From Diphasiastrum complanatum (Eukaryota > Streptophyta > Lycopodiopsida > Lycopodiales > Lycopodiaceae): a stretch of DNA of 64,000 bases. The notes beneath the pieces were generated by a model. The model made no database searches. It saw only the letters and a list, made by a program, of their open reading frames with translations, and had not been told where the DNA came from. Positions within the stretch are counted from its first letter, which is position 1. Each line of letters opens with the position of its first letter. Shown here piece by piece: positions 58,471-64,000 of the stretch. The stretch spans positions 25,010,541-25,074,540 of the forward strand of contig CM055094.1 of the NCBI GenBank assembly GCA_029204225.1, given 5' to 3'. A program made the translations under genes and the position numbers.

Positions 58471-61173
58471 AAGCCTTGGGCCATCTTGTAGTGCATTGTA
58501 ATTCTGGATGTACTATTGCCTTTGTATTTCATTGCATTGGACATCACTATTCCTACTAATGGGGCTATCAACAAAACTTGCAATTTATCTGTTTTGGCGC
58601 ACTCTGCTAGCTCTTTTGATAGTTTCCTTGTTGGATTAATTGGTCATGATGGGACACTATTTTTCTCAAGAGCACTTTTAATCCATATATATGGCAACAT
58701 ATTGATTCATACACATAGCATTCCGCACACACCCTTTCACACTAAGCCATCATTGCAACATCAACTTCACTCCTTTTTTAGCTCTTATATCAGTACAGAC
58801 ATCATATTCTTTCTTGGACGTCACACATTTGCTTTTGTGCGATGTGGTATAATGGATCCTTCCAGTATGCCACCTGCTCGTTATTTACCTTGCTTTGTCT
58901 ATTTCTTGTACTCCACATCCTTGGATCCTGTAGAAGTTTTGTCATAGCAGTGGCTAGTCATGATGGGTTTGAGTATGGATGGCAAGTGGTATTCATGGTT
59001 TATCTATATATCTCGACAATATTTGGGTTCCCAGCCTAGTTATACAATCTCTTGTCATAACACTCAATTCAACCATTTTTAAAGTCTTTATCCTTGTATT
59101 GCAGTTCGATATTTTTATCATCTCTTTGAAAATATTCCAGGTTTCTAAACATCATAGATCAACTCCTAACTGAGGGGTCCAAAAGCTGGAGCATATTTCC
59201 GGAATTGGTATGAACAGGTAGTGCAATGGCTTAATGATAGGTGGCGTGTCCCTCTCTTGCAACAAGCACAAAGAACTAGTACACTTCCTTGAATCTATAT
59301 TTCATACTCCATGAACAAACCACATTCAACCATGGACTTAACGTATAAATTCAAAGTGAAACGAGTTTGACAATCCAGAATCATGAAAAAAGGTTTGAAT
59401 GTGCTCCAGAATGCTTGAAACAAAGGTACACTGTGAAGATGACAAGGTAACCTTGGAGGCAATCAGGTTAGAACGGAAGGAAATTAGGACCAATTATACA
59501 TAACTATTATATATTTTGGGCCTAAAGACTGTTGTGAGAAAAGGAACTTCGCTTTGAAATTCCGAAGTGCCTGAAGTGGGAATTTGACTTCAGATAAACT
59601 AAGACTGGTACCAAATTGAGTCACTCTTAACTAAAACCACCATTGCTATCTTGTGACATATCTTGATTGGCCTAGTCTTGTCCATCATTGCCTTATGAAG
59701 CATCTTGGCTATCTTAGCCTTATCCATCACTACCTTGTGAAGTTTCTTCATCGTTGCCTTCTGAAGAGTCTATGCTATCAAATAAAAATTCCCTCTGAAG
59801 TAAGATCTAATGTTGTCAAAATCGAATCTTTATCACTGTCAAATGATAATTTGCTTTGAGATAAGATCTAGTGCTGTCAGAAATCTGTATGGCTGCCAAA
59901 TAATAATTTGCTTTAACACAGGATTTAGTTCTGTCAAAATTGAATCTTTATCACTGCCAAATAAGAATCAGTTTTGAAGTAAATATACTGTTTCCTTCTT
60001 GTACGAACCGTGTAACCAATAGTTTCTGGTGGTCCAAAGCGATTAAGGTCTCTAATCGATAACAAGGTCCTAGTTACATATTCGTAACTCACGTGACCTC
60101 TATTGAAACTTGGTGGTGCATACATCAACATTCCTTTTCAAATCAAGTTAACTGAAAACCGTTCTTCACAAGTTAAACTAGGGGATGAAGATTTGAATGA
60201 AAATACATAGTTGCAGTGATGCAAGAGCAATAGAGAGACTAGGAGTAAAGGGATTGCTGGGATAACCATATTTAAGCATTCTCTAAACATGATTGTCGTG
60301 ACTCTGGGTATATACACTGTATGGTTAGTCAAACTGGTGGCGCTTGCTGAACTAGAGAAAATGACAGTCTTAAGGGTGTGGTGCAAAATCGCAAAAAACC
60401 TAAGGGAAGAGCTAAGAACCCCATAAGATAGCATAGAGAATGGCATCACTACTGTGAGAATATTGCCTGGATCTCCCATAAATTGACAACACTGGAGATC
60501 ATCACCTATCACCAATCTAGATGACAAGTTGCAAGAAGGTCAAAACACCTGACCAAGTCATCATGATCTATCCAAATCATGTGTTTTTCTATAGCATCAT
60601 TTTTGAGCTCAGAAAGACGCAGTCGATTCAATTTTCAGGCAATTGTCCTTAAATTGAGAGTCTCTCAAGAAGCAAAACTTTCATAGCTGTGAAAAGTAGT
60701 GGACATTTAAGTGAATCAGCAAAGGGTCAAAGACAATATTGCTCCCAGAGAAAATAGAAGTTGGAACAAATTAAGATCTTAATCCAAGTCCATACATCCT
60801 TTATGCCAGTCTCATTGGTGTTGAGAATCCGTATGCAACTTTGACCAGCTCGATCTTTCATGTCTTTCTGCTTTTGCATTTGAAGCCAATGTTGAAGGCC
60901 TTATAGTTTTTTTTTGGGTAACAGCAATGTCTGCTTTCAATATCTGAGACACTATAAAACTTGAAAGTGATTTCAAGACCATAGCTGCAACTCATGCAAA
61001 TGAAGGAAAATGACGATGATTCAAAGCACATGAACCATAAAAGAAACATGGGAACAAAAGATTCCAGAAATCTTTGCATTTTAAGCGCAGAAGAAAGGTA
61101 AGGCAAATTTTCAAGTCATGATTATAGGTTCTGAGCATTGCAATAGAGCTTATAGAGATATTGGAATATATAC

Positions 61174-61280
61174 TTTCGTTGTTCGGTGTCAAGAGCAAGC
61201 TTTTGTAGAAGTGAAACCATCAATATGGTGGATGTCAAGTTATCCAGTACAGAGCTCAGAACGAAAGTGATCCCTCCCAC
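61174..61280 (-). CDS. NHD1: NhaD antiporter exon (DNLTST segment)
   Basis: This 107-nt exon encodes 35 codons plus two bases: VGGITFVLSSVLDNLTSTIL followed by MVSLLQKLAL and DTEQRK. SxLDNLTST is a hallmark of NhaD proteins. The acceptor is caattgagcag at 61281 and up. It begins in phase 0, matching the upstream exon, which ends after a complete Val codon. The donor AA|GTATAT leaves two bases that are completed by G at 52253. The upstream intron is only 157 bp. Confidence 0.93.
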
Positions 61281-61437
61281 CTGCTCAATTGTCAATTAAA
61301 AATCAACTGGATTGATCAAACCCTTATGGTATTGGCAAAATTACAATTCGCCCATTCTCATGCACTTTAGAAACTTACAAGTAGATAGTACAGTAACAAA
61401 TTACAAACACAAGCAAGAGATCGGGATGTTGACATAC

Positions 61438-61614
61438 CACCCAAAGGAGAAGTCGAGGATTTCTTGTAGTGATTAGGTCGGTCACCAATTTTAATCCTTG
61501 ATGTGCATCAACTATCTTGACAATTGTCATGGCGCCTAAAAGGAAATATATGATTTCACCTACTTCTTTGGATGACTTGGATAATTGTTCCACTGCAACA
61601 TCTGGAGATGCAGC
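61438..61614 (-). CDS. NHD1: NhaD antiporter exon (first confident exon)
   Basis: A 177-nt exon of exactly 59 codons, phase 0 at both ends, starting AASPDVAVEQLSKSSKEVGE and including FFLLGAMTIV-type text (IIYFLLGAMTIVKIVDAHQG), then LVTDLITTRNPRLLLWV. The acceptor is ttttacaacag at 61615 and up; the donor is GTG|GTATGT. In relatives the position after MTIV is usually Glu; here it is Lys (AAG). The preceding N-terminal exons, with the plastid transit peptide, must lie at higher coordinates. Confidence 0.93.
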
Positions 61615-62111
61615 CTGTTGTAAAATAGTAAAATTATTACAATGATAAAGATTGAGAAAGCACAAGCCGCAATCACATAAATGGTTACTTTGTAGCTATT
61701 ACAGTACGTGATTGCAACTCCTGCGACTTGAAGAGACTTTTGAATATCTTTGTGCTTTGTCAATGTCAGAGAGATCAATTTGATACCATATTTGATCAAC
61801 ACCAGAAGATGGATGTATAAAGAATAAATTTTAAGGTGAAGAACAGCCTTGTGCTCACTAGAGCACGTATGTTTGTCACTATACTGAATTTGAAGACTTT
61901 TATTTGTAGTGGTGGCCTCATATGCATTGCTTTGTTCATTGCATTTGCTCAACAATTTGAGATGTGTTGCTTGAGAAACAATACAGATGGACATATTTAG
62001 ATGCCTATATAATGTGGTAGATATAAAGAGTCATGGCTTCTTGAGTGTTTACTTTTATGAAATGGATGCTTTTCGATTATGTCACAGTCAATCATGTGCA
62101 ATGGGACTTAC

Positions 62112-62180
62112 CATGGGTGATAAAAGTCTTGTATTTATGAAGCTATTACCATCTTCAAGAAGTGTATCCACCTTAGATTG
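62112..62180 (-). CDS. Possible further upstream NhaD exon
   Basis: The minus strand is open and reads KVDTLLEDGNSFINTRLLSP before a strong donor ATG|GTAAGT at 62112/62111. Splicing in phase 0 to the exon at 61614 would join SPM to AASPDV and keep the frame. The N-terminal part of this family is poorly conserved, so similarity cannot confirm it. The start is not determined. Confidence 0.3.
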
Positions 62181-63503
62181 AACTATCTTTACTATAAGTC
62201 TTCTTATTTTGATGCAAGTCAGTTTTCGAATAGATATATTTGATAATTACTCAATGATCAGATATCTTGGTCGTGGAATTTGTCCTAGGCTCAAAGAGCT
62301 GGTGTAATCTCTCCACAAGAATGAATAAGAGCCGAACCTAGCATGGGGTAGTGGGCCCAAAGAGCTTGGGGCAAGAAAGTTGAAACTTCTAGAATTTAGA
62401 CTCCATCTTTAGAGTTTCACAAAATTTAATTCGCGTTCCATGTACAAAACCCCATACATACACTAAAACGGGTTTGACCAATGGAACTGCTTGGATGCGA
62501 GTCCGAAATGGTAGAACTGCATTGGATGTGGTGAATAGCCCATGAAATTGAGATCATTTGAGAAGATGGCAAACTAAAGGTTCTTAGAAGTCTTTTCAAG
62601 ACTACAAATTTGGATCCCGAAGGTCAGGTCTTTTGAAGTTTAAGTTCACTAACCAAGTTTGAATTCTATGGACCACTTGTTGGGATGATATTAACTTTGA
62701 TCAGGGCGTATTGCCGGGGAAAGTATTGATTTTAGGATCTAATCACTATTGAGAAATAATTGCTATAAGGAACTGCTATAAGTAAATATTTGCTCAAAGT
62801 GTATATAACCATTTTGTACCAAAGGTTACAAAATGTAAAAACAATATTTTGAAACTTTAGTAGGGCTAATTAAGCTCGTCGGCAAGGAAAGCATTCCTCT
62901 CACGCGTTTCTAGCATATGGGGGCACATTTTTTGGGGGGATAGGTTGATCCAAATCATTAATTGATATCCTGCAAATAATTTTGCAAGATTCTTTTCCAT
63001 GCATCTTGGGTGATAATGGTAGGCTTTTTGGGCTCTATGGATCTGTGTGTGTCGTCTGGTGTGCAACTTTAGTTCAAGTTTCGTTTTCCAAATTGGCCTA
63101 TTTGACCTTTTCGAATTGGTTCTAGGGTTTTTCAAATCATTGAATTAGGGTTTCAAAACTCATATTTTTAGAAAAGCCAAAAAACATAGCTGCATAATGC
63201 ATTGATGATAATAGATATCATGATTGAATTATAAGCATTAAAGATTCCAAATTCCATAATCTAATGATCAACCATTCAAACTGTACCCAATATGCATTTA
63301 ATGTTACCTGACACCTGTGACTTGAGTCTTGTATTATGTATACTTTTAGGGTTTGAACTTCAAAATATTGAACCTCATAGATGAATCATGAAACAAATTA
63401 CAATGAAATTATAAAGGTATGAACTCAAAACATTCAAAATTAAGCATTTAACAATCTAGATTCCAATTTGAACTTTACATAATTGATAAACGTGTAGTAA
63501 CTC

Positions 63504-63507
<4 letters not shown>
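62181..63507. other. Sequence without recognised features
   Basis: AT-rich. No retroelement or host-gene similarity was recognised on either strand. It may contain upstream intron sequence of the NhaD gene. Confidence 0.4.

Positions 63508-63575
<68 letters not shown>
63508..63575 (+). repeat. (CT)n microsatellite
   Basis: Perfect CT dinucleotide tract of about 68 bp ending directly at the LTR start TGTTGG. Confidence 0.98.
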
Positions 63576-63579
<4 letters not shown>

Positions 63580-63927
63580 GGCTTGGTGGGATATCACCAT
63601 ACATAAATCAGATTGATCTAGAGTAGGGAATAAGTGTGAGAAAATTGGCACCCTGCGTGTGTAAGTCCAACCTAGTGATCACATTGATATTTGATCAAAT
63701 AGATAGCAATAAAGGAGACTTTTAGGCCTATTGCGGAAGTTAAATAGTTTAGAGGCCTAAAAGTCAAGTTAGTGAATGAAGGGTCCATTCCCACCAAAGA
63801 AGGTGGAACCCCTACCATTTTGGAAATTGCATGTCGTTGCTTTCCTCTTCCTCCATCCCTCTAATGTTTCTGTGATCTTTCTATTTGTTGGATTTGCTAA
63901 TTATTAGATTTGATTATTGTTGCTATC

Positions 63928-64000
<73 letters not shown>
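63576..64000 (+). repeat. LTR of a plus-strand gypsy-type element, cut by the window end
   Basis: It starts TGTTGGCTTGGTGGGATATC and contains TTGGCACCCTGCGTGTGTAA, followed by sections similar to the reverse complement of 14380-14865 (for example ggcctaaaagtc, ttggatttgctaattattagatt). It is therefore a relative of the 14-kb LTR in the opposite orientation. Whether it is a solo, 5' or 3' LTR cannot be decided from the window. Confidence 0.65.
63931..64000 (+). repeat. (GA)n microsatellite at window end
   Basis: Perfect GA tract of at least 70 bp reaching the window edge. It lies at the position of the shorter imperfect GA tract of the related LTR (14341-14372, complementary strand). Confidence 0.98.

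Larger units (their letters stand above)
52254..61173 (-). other. NhaD intron of about 8.9 kb
   Basis: On the minus strand the intron begins GTATATATTCC at 61173 and ends TTGTATGTAG at 52254. It contains a candidate Helitron end, a few small tandem duplications and a hairpin, but no recognisable LTR-element coding sequence, in contrast with the downstream introns. The stretch 53300-57200 and 58500-61170 shows nothing that I can name. Confidence 0.7.
2960..61614 (-). other. NHD1: Span of a plant NhaD-type Na+/H+ antiporter gene (partial at 5' end)
   Basis: Six exons on the minus strand encode consecutive parts of one plant NhaD/NHD1-type sodium/proton antiporter, a polytopic membrane protein known in this family from the chloroplast envelope. 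Their order matches the protein from an interior segment to the C-terminus. Every observed junction has GT donors and AG acceptors, and phases agree (0, 2, missing exon, 2, 0). Intron sizes are 157 bp, about 8.9 kb, about 43 kb, about 4.8 kb and 701 bp. The transit peptide and N-terminal exons are not seen and probably lie beyond 61.6 kb. One exon inside the 43-kb intron is unlocated. The symbol is by similarity only. The gene is either functional with giant introns or a decaying copy; the open, in-phase exons favour the former. Confidence 0.85.

Noticed and set aside
60001-60131. Minus-strand frame reading APPSFNRGHVSYEYVTRTLL as a conserved protein
   Set aside because: It looks protein-like but I recognise no family, and it lies in intron sequence without splice support.
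60138-60527. 129-codon minus-strand frame as a NhaD N-terminal or membrane-protein exon
   Set aside because: It lies between the NhaD exons at 52133 and 61174, where no extra protein segment is expected because the flanking exons splice in frame with each other.
1-64000. CRISPR arrays, bacterial operons, riboswitches, rRNA or tRNA genes
   Set aside because: No regularly spaced repeats of CRISPR type, no compact ORF blocks, and no cloverleaf or rRNA sequence recognised; the tRNA-related motifs are only retroelement primer binding sites.

Overview
The window looks like nuclear DNA of a seed plant with a very large, transposon-filled genome. A gymnosperm is my best guess, because one conserved host gene is stretched over almost 60 kb by retrotransposon-packed introns. 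Nothing bacterial, organellar or phage-like was seen, and no tRNA or rRNA gene was recognised.

The only host gene I can support runs on the minus strand from 61614 (or further upstream) to its stop codon at 2960. It encodes a plant NhaD-type (NHD1-like) Na+/H+ antiporter. Six exons are placed by protein similarity, each with canonical GT/AG borders and matching phases: 61438-61614, 61174-61280, 52133-52253, 8823-9149, 3739-4036 and 2960-3037. The phases show that at least one more exon is needed inside the 43-kb intron between 52132 and 9150; I could not find it. A possible further upstream exon ends at 62112.

Most other recognisable sequence is LTR retrotransposon. From low to high coordinate: a Ty3/gypsy RT scrap (1.4-2.0 kb); a 5'-truncated Ty1/copia in the intron between the 8.8-kb and 4.0-kb exons (4.5-8.1 kb); two plus-strand gypsy fragments (10.3-12.3 kb); a minus-strand gypsy remnant with an extra ORF after its integrase and an LTR (14.2-17.7 kb); an unrecognised degenerate ORF (17.9-25.4 kb) split by a nearly intact copia at 19062-25221 (683-bp LTRs, TSD CATCT, one in-frame stop); a minisatellite (25.57-25.84 kb); a gypsy gag-PR-RT remnant (27.1-30.9 kb); a complete but decayed chromodomain gypsy at 33392-40534 (TSD GTTAG); a copia without RT (41-44.6 kb) headed by a tandem LTR/TRIM-like structure (44.6-45.3 kb); copia and gypsy RT scraps (45.4-46.6 kb); a plus-strand gypsy gag-PR piece fused head-on to a minus-strand copia gag-IN piece (46.7-50.2 kb); and a three-copy 84-bp tandem repeat (50.28-50.53 kb).

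The 52.2-61.2 kb intron is mostly unrecognised and holds a candidate Helitron 3' end near 53.0 kb. The window closes with a (CT)n tract, an LTR related to the 14-kb one, and a (GA)n tract.
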